From Bradyrhizobium sp. cir1 (GTDB lineage Bacteria; Pseudomonadota; Alphaproteobacteria; Rhizobiales; Xanthobacteraceae), in assembly GCF_014198245.1 (NCBI RefSeq), contig NZ_JACIHE010000010.1:1-64000 (forward strand): a stretch of DNA of 64,000 nt, in the 5' to 3' direction. This document shows, piece after piece, positions 1 to 7,565 of the stretch; the stretch's first letter is position 1, and each line of letters starts with the position of its first letter. The notes under the pieces are model-generated. The model was given only the letters and a program-made list of their open reading frames with translations. It had not been told where the DNA came from and ran no database searches. A program made the position numbers and the translations under genes.

Positions 1-1
1 G

Positions 2-91
2 TCAGCCCCTGCTTCGCGCGCAACTCCAGCGAATCACAGCATCGCCGCCGTGGCAAATACTGATCCCTACCAAAAGAATCTCACGCTCTGA
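2..91 (+). CDS. possible C-terminal end of a gene truncated by the window edge
   Basis: An open frame runs in from the left edge and stops with TGA at 89-91, giving a 29-residue tail that ends in DPYQKNLTL. It ends exactly where a dispersed palindromic repeat begins, a common position for such repeats (just downstream of a stop codon). The fragment is too short to assign a family or to exclude chance. The other two plus-strand frames also stay open for at least 60 bases here. Confidence 0.3.
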   Translation, partial: SAPASRATPANHSIAAVANTDPYQKNLTL

Positions 92-245
92 GGAGCCCGC
101 CCTGAAGCGGGCGTCTCGAAGGATGGCCACAGGGAAACGCTCTCAAATGCGATAGCCCTGCCTCAGGATGGGGTCGCGTTTGCAGCAAGACATCAGACCC
201 TCATGGTGAGGAGCCCGCCAAAGCGGGCGTCTCGAACCATGCAGG
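88..245. repeat. two direct copies of a palindromic intergenic repeat (family F)
   Basis: The pattern GAGGAGCCCGCC / GCGGGCGTCTCGAA occurs at about 90-123 and again at about 208-239. Each copy contains a short hairpin (GCCCGC against GCGGGC). The flanking CCTCAGGATG and CCTCATGGTGAGG segments are inverted relatives of the same unit. I recall related 'cttcgagacgc..ctcctcaggatgagg' elements from Rhizobiales genomes. The copy number in this genome cannot be judged from the window. Confidence 0.6.
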
Positions 246-517
246 CCGACCTCATCCGGCCGCAGCCCCCCATTGTCATATGCGACAGCCCTACCGCGCG
301 AAAGTACACGCTCCAGCCTAGATAACATCATGTTAGGTTTATCGCATAACTGGGTAATTGTGTTACCCCGGCGAAAGCCTATTGTTGCGACCAATCAGAC
401 AGCCATCGGCAAGTGACAAGCGCTCCGCGAAGCTCCGCAGAGCGGCCGGAGAGTGCTGTCCGATTTCGAACGAAGCCCGCCAAGGGACATCGGCAAACCA
501 GTGGAGGAAATTCTGAG
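246..517. promoter_or_regulatory. upstream region of the MHS transporter with a 13-bp palindrome
   Basis: No gene is supported between the repeats and the transporter start. The stretch is more AT-rich than its surroundings. It contains the perfect palindrome TAACAT-C-ATGTTA at 323-335, which could be an operator. A good ribosome-binding site, GTGGAGGAAA, lies at 501-510. No convincing -35/-10 pair was found. Operator function is inference. Confidence 0.35.
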
Positions 518-1915
518 ATGACCACGACTCGCGCGATCCACGACAGGAGTCAGTCCAGGAAGGCTGCTGCGAGCGGCTGGATTGGGTCGGCTCTCGAATA
601 TTATGACTTCTTCATCTACGCGACTGCTGCCTCGCTGATCTTCCCGCAAATCTTCTTTCCGTCGGAAAATCCCACCGTCGCCATCGTCGCGTCGCTGGCG
701 ACCTATGGCGTCGGCTATGTGGCTCGTCCCATCGGCGCCTTCGTGCTCGGACATTGGGGCGACACCCATGGCCGTAAGACAGTGCTCATCGTCTGCATGT
801 TCCTGATGGGCATCTCGACCATGGCCGTTGGCCTTCTGCCGACCTATCAGCAGGTTGGCATCCTGGCGCCAATCCTCCTCGTCATCCTGCGCCTCGTGCA
901 GGGATTTGCCGTTGCCGGTGAAATCTCCGGCGCCAGCTCGATGATCCTGGAGCATGCGCCGTTCGGCCGGCGAGGTTTCTACGCGAGCTTCGCGCTTCAG
1001 GGCGTCCAGGCCGGCCAAATTCTCGCAGCCGCCGTCTTCCTGCCGCTGGCGGCCTATATGCCGACCGAAGCCTTCAACAGCTGGGGCTGGCGGATTCCCT
1101 TCCTGCTCAGCTTCTTCGTCATCGTTGCAGGCTACATCATTCGCCGCGAAGTCGACGAGACGCCTGCCTTTGCCCGCGAGGACGAGCGGGGAGAAACGCC
1201 GCGGGCGCCCATCGTTCAGGCCATCAAGCTGAGCTGGCGCGACATGCTCAGGGTCATCTGCATGGCGCTGATGAACGTCATCCCGGTCGTAGCGACCATC
1301 TTCGGTGCGGCTTACGCGGTGCAGCCGGCCTATGGCATCGGTTTTGCCAAGGACGTCTATCTCTGGATCCCGGTGCTCGGAAACATGCTGGCGGTGTTCG
1401 TCATTCCCTTCGTCGGCCATCTCTCCGACAAGGTCGGCCGCAAGCCTCCGATCATCGTGGGCGCGCTGCTCTCCGGTCTGCTCGCCTTCGGCTATCTCTA
1501 CGCCATCAGCATCCGGAACGTGCCGCTTGCGATCATGCTCTCGCTGCTGATGTGGGGCGTCGTCTATCAGGGCTACAACGCGATCTTCCCGAGCTTCTAT
1601 CCGGAGCTGTTTCCGACGCGCACCCGGGTGTCGGCGATGGCGATCTCGCAGAACATCGGAACGACCATCACCGCGTTGCTTCCGGCCTTGTTCGCGACGG
1701 TGGCGCCTCCCGGCTCGGCCAACATTCCCTTGACCGTGGGTGCGATCGCCTTCGGCATCACGGTCATCGCGGCGCTGGCGGCCGTCTCGGCGCGGGAAAC
1801 CTATCGGATCAAGATCGACGATCTTGGCAATCCCAAGGCCGTTCCGATGCCGCGGGCCGACTATGAGCGGCAGCGCGCGGAGGCGGCGAGCCGTGCCGCC
1901 GCAATTCCGACCTGA
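518..1915 (+). CDS. MFS transporter, metabolite:H+ symporter (MHS) type
   Basis: This 465-residue inner-membrane carrier has about 12 hydrophobic segments. The MHS-type opening GSALEYYDFFIY is at residues 23-34, and the MFS loop signature GHWGDTHGRK is at 78-87, echoed in the second half by GHLSDKVGRK. MHS carriers import small organic acids or betaines with protons. ATG 518 is chosen over an upstream in-frame codon at 413 because GGAGG lies 8 bases before it and the family begins near here. A beta-keto acid cleavage enzyme follows 120 bp downstream, so the substrate may be a keto acid, betaine or related compound (inference). Confidence 0.9.
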   Translation: MTTTRAIHDRSQSRKAAASGWIGSALEYYDFFIYATAASLIFPQIFFPSENPTVAIVASLATYGVGYVARPIGAFVLGHWGDTHGRKTVLIVCMFLMGISTMAVGLLPTYQQVGILAPILLVILRLVQGFAVAGEISGASSMILEHAPFGRRGFYASFALQGVQAGQILAAAVFLPLAAYMPTEAFNSWGWRIPFLLSFFVIVAGYIIRREVDETPAFAREDERGETPRAPIVQAIKLSWRDMLRVICMALMNVIPVVATIFGAAYAVQPAYGIGFAKDVYLWIPVLGNMLAVFVIPFVGHLSDKVGRKPPIIVGALLSGLLAFGYLYAISIRNVPLAIMLSLLMWGVVYQGYNAIFPSFYPELFPTRTRVSAMAISQNIGTTITALLPALFATVAPPGSANIPLTVGAIAFGITVIAALAAVSARETYRIKIDDLGNPKAVPMPRADYERQRAEAASRAAAIPT

Positions 1916-2035
1916 CGCGAGCGAAAGGAGCCATGCCGCTGCGAGCGATGATGTTTGCAGCGGCAGGCTCGACGCGCTACGTGATTACCCACTCGAACCT
2001 TTTGCGCGCGAGCGCGATCATCATGAGGTCAAGGG

Positions 2036-2935
2036 ATGAACCCCGTCGTCGTTGCTGTCGCTATCACCGGCTCCGTTCCGCGCAAGAAGGACAATCCGGC
2101 GGTGCCTATTCTGCCGTCCGAACAGATCGAGTCGACGCAACAAGCCTTCGAGGCCGGCGCCACGCTTGCCCATATCCATGTTCGCAACGACGACGAGACG
2201 CCGTCCTCCGATCCCGAGCGTTTTGCCCTGGTGCAGGAGGGGATCAAAAAGCATTGTCCTGACATGATCGTTCAGTTCTCGACCGGCGGGCGAGGGCGCG
2301 ATCCCTCGGCGCGTGGATCGTCGCTCTATCTCAAGCCGGACATGGCCTCGCTGTCCACGGGCTCGGTCAACTTCCCGACGATCGTCTACGAGAACAGCGC
2401 CGCCCTGGTCGAGACGCTCGCGACCGGCATGAAGGCGAACGGCATCCGGCCGGAGATCGAGATCTTCGATCTATCGCATCTGCATGGCGCCCGTCGCCTG
2501 ATCGAGGCGGGGCTGATCGATCAGCGTCCGCATGTGCAGTTCGTCATGGGCGTCAAGAACGCGATGCCGGCCGACGAGCACGTGCTCGACATCCTCCTGG
2601 GCGAGTTGAAGCGGCTGATCCCGAAAGCGACGTGGACGTCGGCCGGGATCGGCCGCCATCAGGCCGAGGTCATGGGCTGGGCGCTCGCGCGGGGCGCTGA
2701 CGCCGTTCGCACCGGGCTCGAGGACAATATCAGGATCGACAAGACGCGCCTCGCCGCCAGCAACGCGGAGCTGGTGACCGTCGCCTGCGAGACGGTCGCG
2801 CGCCACGGCCGGCGCGTTGCGACCGCCGCCGAGGCGCGATCTCTGCTTGGTCTCGCGGGATCGGGGCTACTGCCTCCTCCTGACATGCTCCCGGCTGTGT
2901 ACTGCCATTCGGCGGCCGGCGTTCCCGCGCGCTGA
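2036..2935 (+). CDS. beta-keto acid cleavage enzyme (BKACE, DUF849) family
   Basis: This 299-residue cytoplasmic TIM-barrel enzyme belongs to the family that splits a beta-keto acid with acetyl-CoA to give acetoacetate and a new CoA ester. The expected zinc ligands are visible: His46 and His48 in HIHVRND, and Glu229 in RTGLEDN. Arg225 sits where the catalytic arginine of 3-keto-5-aminohexanoate cleavage enzyme is found. The length is normal for the family. It lies between two transporter genes and a class III CoA-transferase, which suggests import and CoA-dependent breakdown of one substrate. The family contains many substrate specificities, including dehydrocarnitine and 3-keto-5-aminohexanoate, and the sequence alone does not fix which applies here. 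Confidence 0.9.
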   Translation: MNPVVVAVAITGSVPRKKDNPAVPILPSEQIESTQQAFEAGATLAHIHVRNDDETPSSDPERFALVQEGIKKHCPDMIVQFSTGGRGRDPSARGSSLYLKPDMASLSTGSVNFPTIVYENSAALVETLATGMKANGIRPEIEIFDLSHLHGARRLIEAGLIDQRPHVQFVMGVKNAMPADEHVLDILLGELKRLIPKATWTSAGIGRHQAEVMGWALARGADAVRTGLEDNIRIDKTRLAASNAELVTVACETVARHGRRVATAAEARSLLGLAGSGLLPPPDMLPAVYCHSAAGVPAR

Positions 2936-2997
2936 GTCTCCGGGTAAGACGGGTGCCACAGGCGTGATCGGCGCCTGCCGGGCAGGCGACGTTTGGA

Positions 2998-4218
2998 ATG
3001 CGATTCTTGAAATCTGACAGCAGGCTCATCGGGGTCCTGCTGGTGCTGGCAATCACCCAACTCATCGGATGGGGCACGATCGGTCTTCCGCCCATCATCG
3101 GCCGCGACCTTGCCGCCGATCTCGGCATGAGCCTGCCGATGGTGTTTGCGGGCACTTCGACACTTTACGTCACCATGGGGCTGTGCGCGCCGTGGCTCGC
3201 CAAGGCGTTCGCGCGGCATGGTGCGCGCAAGGTGATGATGGCGGGCACGGTCGTCAGCGTGCCTGGCTTCGTGCTTCTGTTCTTCGCGCGCGACCCGGTG
3301 CTCTATTTCGCCGCCTGGATCGTTTTTGGTCTTGCCGGCAGCGCCACGCTCTCGACCGGTGCCTATATCATGCTCAACGAGGTCGCCGGGCGTCAGGCCA
3401 AGAGCGCGATCGGCGCGCTGATGCTGGTGACTGGACTTTCGAGCAGCATCTTCTGGCCTGCCACATCGTTCCTGAATGGTCTCGTCGGCTGGCGCTGGAC
3501 GTGCCTCGTCTACGCCGCCATGCTGATCGTGGTCTCGCTCCCGCTCTATGCGTTGGCCGCGCCGCGCCGGAGCGTCGCGAAGGACGAGGGCCCCACGCCG
3601 GCCAAGCACGCGGATGTGCCGCCGGTTGCGCGCAGCACGTTCGGCCTTGTCGTCTCCGCGATCACCCTCAATGCCTTCGTCAATTTCGGCCTCGGCGCCG
3701 TGTTCATCGAGCTGCTGCGCGCGGAGGGGCTGTCGCCGGCCCAGGCGGTCGCCTTCGGCTCGATGCTCGGGGTGATCCAGGTCAGCGCCCGCGGGCTCGA
3801 CTTTCTCGGCGCCGGGCGGTGGGACGGCATCACGACGGGGCTGGTGGCCGGCATGGCGCTGCCCGTGGCCATGCTGCTGTTGATGCTGAGCGAGGGGGCG
3901 ACCTGGGCGGTCGCGGTGTTCATCCTCCTCTATGGCGCCGGCAGCGGCGCGATGGCCGTGGCGCGGGCGACTATCCCGCTGGTGTTCTACGACCAGGCCG
4001 AGTTCGCCAAGGCGATGTCGATGATCGCATTGCCGCTCAATCTCGCCTCCGCGCTGTCTCCGCCGCTGCTGGCCGGCCTGCTCACCCAGTTCGGCAGCCG
4101 CAGTGCGCTCGGTCTCACCTTCGTCTGCTCCTGCGCGACGGTGCTGATCCTGGTCCTGCTCGGCCGTCGGCGGCCGAGCATGGCCGCAGCGGCTGCAAAC
4201 CTGAGCTCGGCGAGGTAA
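2998..4218 (+). CDS. MFS transporter
   Basis: This 406-residue integral membrane protein has about 12 hydrophobic helices and the typical MFS charge pattern, for example FARHGARKVMM between TM2 and TM3. It differs from the MHS-type carrier at 518 and resembles the compact MFS permeases often annotated as putative monocarboxylate or drug transporters. It starts 62 bp after the BKACE gene in the same direction and is probably cotranscribed with it. No strong ribosome-binding site is visible before ATG 2998. The substrate is unknown. Confidence 0.85.
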   Translation: MRFLKSDSRLIGVLLVLAITQLIGWGTIGLPPIIGRDLAADLGMSLPMVFAGTSTLYVTMGLCAPWLAKAFARHGARKVMMAGTVVSVPGFVLLFFARDPVLYFAAWIVFGLAGSATLSTGAYIMLNEVAGRQAKSAIGALMLVTGLSSSIFWPATSFLNGLVGWRWTCLVYAAMLIVVSLPLYALAAPRRSVAKDEGPTPAKHADVPPVARSTFGLVVSAITLNAFVNFGLGAVFIELLRAEGLSPAQAVAFGSMLGVIQVSARGLDFLGAGRWDGITTGLVAGMALPVAMLLLMLSEGATWAVAVFILLYGAGSGAMAVARATIPLVFYDQAEFAKAMSMIALPLNLASALSPPLLAGLLTQFGSRSALGLTFVCSCATVLILVLLGRRRPSMAAAAANLSSAR

Positions 4219-4381
4219 TCTTCGCGGCGCGGAAATTCGCAGCCGCTGGGCCGCCACTGTTGTCGGCAGGGATGGCCGTATGCCCGCAGCGCAGTGCTCG
4301 GGGAACGAAAATGGTGTATCCGCAGGGAGCGCGGCTTGGCTGGAGCCCCGCGCCAACACCAGTTCCCCGGAGGAAACCGAC

Positions 4382-5611
4382 ATGTCGGCCTTGCCGCTCT
4401 CAGGCATCAAGATCCTTGACCTCACCCGCGTCCTCGCTGGGCCCTTGTCGGCGCAGATGCTGGGCGATTTGGGCGCGGAGGTCATCAAGATCGAGCGGCC
4501 GGGCACCGGCGACGACGCGCGCGCCTTCGGCCCGCCTTACCTGAGCGATCCCGAGGGCAAGGCGAACAACAACAACTCGTTCTATCTCTGCGCCAACCGC
4601 AACAAGAAATCGGTCACGGTCAACATCGCCAAGCCCGAGGGGCAGGCGATCATCCGCGAGCTCGCCAAGGACGTTGACGTCTTCATGGAGAACTACAAGG
4701 TCGGCGATCTCAAGCGCTACGGCCTCGACTACGAGACGATCAAGGCGATCAACCCCGGCATCATCTATTGCTCGGTGACCGGCTTCGGCCAGACCGGCCC
4801 CTATGCGCCGCGCGCCGGCTATGATGCCATCCTGCAGGCGATGGGCGGGCTGATGAGCGTCACCGGCCATATGGACGGCGAGCCGGGCGAGGGCCCGATG
4901 AAGGTCGGCCCGTCGATCGTGGACTACATGACCGGCATGAACACCTCGATCGGGATTCTCTCGGCGCTCTACCATCGCGACGCCAATGACGGGCAGGGCC
5001 AGCACATCGACGTCTGCCTGTTCGACACCGTGATCGCATCGCTGTCGCACTGGCTGCAGATCTACCTCGTCAACGGCAAGACCCCGCCGCGCCGCGGCAC
5101 CTGGGGCAATGGCGGCATGCCGGCCGGCGTGTTCCGCTGCACCGACGGCGAATTGATGCTGGTGGTCGGCAATGACGGCCAGTTCCAGCGCACCTGCGCC
5201 GTGCTCGGCGAGCCCGAGCTCGCCAATGACAAGCGCTTTATCAAGAACAACGACCGCGTCGTGCACGGCAAGGAGATCATGGCGATCTTCGCCGGCCTGT
5301 TCCTGAAGCAGCCGGTGGCCTACTGGCTGGACAAGCTGGAGGAGGCCGGCGTGCCCTCCGGGCCGATCAACAATTTCGAGCAGGTGTTTTCCGATCCGCA
5401 CGTGCAGTCGCGCGGCATGCGGGTGAAGACAGAGCACAAGTTCGAGCCCGAGCTGTCGCTGATCCGCAACGCGCTGACCTTCTCGGAGACCCCGATCAAG
5501 AACTACCGCGCCCCGCCGCTGCTAGGGGAGCACACAAAGGAGGTGCTCGGCGGCAAGCTCGGTTACGATGCGGCGAAGATCGAGGAGTTGAAGAAGCAGG
5601 GGATTATTTAG
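4382..5611 (+). CDS. CaiB/BaiF class III CoA-transferase
   Basis: This 409-residue enzyme transfers CoA between acyl-CoA donors and free carboxylic acids through an aspartyl-anhydride intermediate. The family's N-terminal pattern (GIKILDLTRVLAGPLSAQ, then GAEVIKIERPGTGDD) is clear. The catalytic aspartate is Asp181 in GPSIVDYMTGM. ATG 4382 is chosen because CCGGAGGAAACC precedes it by about 6 bases and the family begins at this point, although an in-frame ATG exists at 4280. Its position after the BKACE gene suggests it activates the same or a product acid (inference). It could equally be a general succinyl- or formyl-CoA-dependent transferase. Confidence 0.93.
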   Translation: MSALPLSGIKILDLTRVLAGPLSAQMLGDLGAEVIKIERPGTGDDARAFGPPYLSDPEGKANNNNSFYLCANRNKKSVTVNIAKPEGQAIIRELAKDVDVFMENYKVGDLKRYGLDYETIKAINPGIIYCSVTGFGQTGPYAPRAGYDAILQAMGGLMSVTGHMDGEPGEGPMKVGPSIVDYMTGMNTSIGILSALYHRDANDGQGQHIDVCLFDTVIASLSHWLQIYLVNGKTPPRRGTWGNGGMPAGVFRCTDGELMLVVGNDGQFQRTCAVLGEPELANDKRFIKNNDRVVHGKEIMAIFAGLFLKQPVAYWLDKLEEAGVPSGPINNFEQVFSDPHVQSRGMRVKTEHKFEPELSLIRNALTFSETPIKNYRAPPLLGEHTKEVLGGKLGYDAAKIEELKKQGII

Positions 5612-5633
5612 CTCTGCTTTCTTCGGGGCGAGG

Positions 5634-5662
5634 CCGGAATGCGCGCGCAGCGCGGATTCCGG
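5634..5662. other. hairpin downstream of the CoA-transferase
   Basis: CCGGAAT (5634-5640) pairs with ATTCCGG (5656-5662) around a GC-rich inner stem. There is no following U-run, so it is not a textbook terminator. It resembles half of the intergenic repeat family B. Confidence 0.35.
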
Positions 5663-5883
5663 GTGAGGGGGAGCCTCCACGAGTCCAATTTGCTGGGCTG
5701 GCATAACACTGCGCCGGGCTCCGGATCTCTGCGCATAGACTGGTGACCTCAGTGTGGCGCTCGCGCGGCCTTGCGTGGAGCTTGCGCGCAATCCCCAGAT
5801 AATCCCGGTCCGTAGTCGCACAGGCTTCCACTCGGCGCGCGACTCTGATTCGATCTCTCCACGTGAGCGCGGGAGGGAATGAA

Positions 5884-6099
5884 ATGTCCTACACCATCGG
5901 GTTTCAGTCCAAGAACCAGAAGTCCATTCTGGCGACTGAGGCGGCAACCGCCAATCAGGCCGTCGCCATCATTGCCGCGCTGCGGCAAAGCGCAGACGAA
6001 ATAAAGTTCATCCGCTCGCCGCAGGAAGGCGAGATGGGCATCGAGATGCTGCTGCTGCTGGCCAAGGAAGAGGCCGAGGAGATGCCGCAGCGGGCGTAG
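5884..6099 (+). CDS. small hypothetical protein (71 aa)
   Basis: The 71-residue product opens with MSYTIGFQSKNQKSI, has an alanine-rich middle and ends acidic (KEEAEEMPQ). ATG 5884 is preceded by GGGAGGGAATGAA. An in-frame GTG at 5863 is the alternative start. No domain is recognised, and there is no signal peptide or membrane segment. The ribosome-binding site and regular codon use make a real gene plausible. It lies between the CoA-transferase and RidA genes, all on the same strand. Confidence 0.6.
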   Translation: MSYTIGFQSKNQKSILATEAATANQAVAIIAALRQSADEIKFIRSPQEGEMGIEMLLLLAKEEAEEMPQRA

Positions 6100-6192
6100 T
6101 TCCCCGCCTCCACACTTCGAGCTTAAGCGAAGCATGCCGGCTACGGAATAATGTAGTCAGCAGATAGTCTCGCTCGAACCGAAGGTGGCCGC

Positions 6193-6585
6193 ATGAAACG
6201 CGAAGCGCTCCGCGTCGAACCGATCTCGTCGTTTCTCGATCGCTGGAAGGCGCCGACCTCGCCGGTGACGCGCGCCGGCAACATGATCTTCGTCGCCGGT
6301 CTGCCGCCGTTCGACCCCGAGACCGGCGAAATCGCCGCCGCTCCGATCGAGCGCCAGAGCGAGATCGTCATGGAGCAGATGAAGCTGTGCCTCGAGACGG
6401 CCGGCGCCTCGCTCGACAACGTCATGAAGTGCAATGTCTACTGCACATCGACCAAGCACTTCGCCGCCTTCAACGCGGTCTATGCGCGCTACTTCCCGCA
6501 TGATCCGCCGGCGCGGATCTTCGTCTGCACGCCGGAATGGTTCGCCCCCTTCGACGTCGAGATCGACTGCATCGCGATGATGTGA
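6193..6585 (+). CDS. RidA/YjgF/UK114 family protein
   Basis: This 130-residue protein belongs to the trimeric RidA-like group, whose best-known members hydrolyse reactive enamine/imine intermediates. The family pattern is visible: an N-terminal segment with GNMIFVAGLPPFDPETGE, a central helix with NVMKCNVYCT, and PPARIFV near the C terminus, where the arginine corresponds to the carboxylate-binding residue. The start at 6193 has GAAGGTGG just upstream. It ends four bases before the 3' end of the convergent TetR gene. It may belong to one of the divergent subfamilies rather than RidA itself. Confidence 0.88.
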   Translation: MKREALRVEPISSFLDRWKAPTSPVTRAGNMIFVAGLPPFDPETGEIAAAPIERQSEIVMEQMKLCLETAGASLDNVMKCNVYCTSTKHFAAFNAVYARYFPHDPPARIFVCTPEWFAPFDVEIDCIAMM

Positions 6586-6589
6586 GGGG

Positions 6590-7252
6590 CTACCGCGCGG
6601 CCACCTTTGACGGTGCCTTCTGCTCCGTCCGCCCCGCCGTCAGCGCCATCGTCGCCACGCTGACGACGCGCGCGACCACGTCCTCGACGTCGTCGAGGTC
6701 GCATTTGCCTTCCGACAGCTTCGTCAGGCGCTCGCTCTCGCGGATGGTGTGGTGCGCCATGGCGAGCGCGAAGTTGAGGCCCCAATAGACATCGACGTCG
6801 CTGCGATCGGGCAGGGACCTACGCATCGCGCCGGCGAATTTGCGCAAATGGTCGATCTCGCGGTTCTTGATGCGGCGGATCGGCGGCACGGATTCGATCG
6901 AGGCGCGGATCATGAAGCGCGCGGCGGTCGAGCGCTGGTTCTCCGGTCCCAGGCAGCCCCGCAAGGTCGGCCCCACCAGCGCGCGCAGGATCACCTCGAT
7001 CGGCGCGCGGCCGCCGCCTTCTTCCTCCGCCGCCTTCAATTCGCGCAGGCGCTCGCGGTTGGTGGCGATGGAACGGGTGACGAATAATTCCGCGATCAGC
7101 TCGTCCTTGGAGCCGAAATGATAGTTCACCGCGGCGAGGTTGACGCCGGCCTCCGCGACGATGTCGCGCAGCGTGACGTCGCCGAAGCCGCGATCGGCGT
7201 AGAGCCGTTCGGCGGCGGCGAGAATGGCAGACCTCGTATGATCGCTGGCCAT
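6590..7252 (-). CDS. TetR family regulator, PsrA-like
   Basis: The product is a 220-residue repressor-type protein. The N-terminal TetR helix-turn-helix covers residues 27-49, with the stretch AGVNLAAVNYHFGSKDELI that is characteristic of PsrA-like fatty-acid-responsive regulators. The C-terminal ligand domain is less conserved. ATG 7252 is chosen because the frame upstream of it runs through a dispersed repeat. The gene is divergent from an acyl-CoA dehydrogenase, and two PsrA-box-like sites sit between them at 7382-7408. It therefore probably represses its own gene and the 7566-10000 pair, with an acyl-CoA or fatty acid as inducer (inference). Confidence 0.88.
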   Translation of the reverse strand: MASDHTRSAILAAAERLYADRGFGDVTLRDIVAEAGVNLAAVNYHFGSKDELIAELFVTRSIATNRERLRELKAAEEEGGGRAPIEVILRALVGPTLRGCLGPENQRSTAARFMIRASIESVPPIRRIKNREIDHLRKFAGAMRRSLPDRSDVDVYWGLNFALAMAHHTIRESERLTKLSEGKCDLDDVEDVVARVVSVATMALTAGRTEQKAPSKVAAR

Positions 7253-7263
7253 GGCCCTTATCC

Positions 7264-7358
7264 CGTCATTCCGGGGCGATGCGACAGCGTCGAACCCGGA
7301 ATCTCGCGCCACATTTCGGGATTCCGGGTTCAGCCCTGCAGGCTGCCCCGGAATGACG
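7264..7358. repeat. intergenic palindromic repeat, family B (copy 1)
   Basis: The block runs from CGTCATTCCGGGGCGATGCG to GCCCCGGAATGACG, so the ends form an inverted repeat, with an inner pair CCCGGAAT / ATTCCGGG. A second copy lies at 12104-12210. It sits between the TetR gene and its putative operators. Confidence 0.8.
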
Positions 7359-7381
7359 TCGTGAGCGAGGGAGTTGCAATT

Positions 7382-7408
7382 CAAACAGTTGTATGAAACT
7401 ATCGTTTG
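7382..7408. promoter_or_regulatory. tandem PsrA-box-like operators
   Basis: GAAAC-TATC-GTTTG at 7395-7408 fits the PsrA box known from Pseudomonas, (G/C)AAAC-N2-4-GTTT(G/C). CAAAC-AGTT-GTATG at 7382-7395 is a one-mismatch copy that shares one base with it. A longer inverted pair TTCAAAC (7380-7386) / GTTTGAA (7404-7410) frames both. The site lies in the divergent interval between the TetR gene and the acyl-CoA dehydrogenase gene. Confidence 0.6.
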
Positions 7409-7565
7409 AAGGCCGGGAAAAGTCAATCCGCAATCGGGACCCGTTCGCAACTGCGATGGGTTCCGGGGCGTCCGCAAGGCCAGCGCATTCGCGCTTGCGG
7501 GCCGCGCGCGGCGGGAGGACAGTCCGGCGCAAAACGATCAGTGAGAGAGAAACGAGGAGCGTCCC

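Noticed and set aside
395..1420. A 341-codon minus-strand frame opposite the MHS transporter
   Set aside because: The plus strand encodes a complete membrane transporter with motifs. The minus frame is hydrophilic, biased and featureless.
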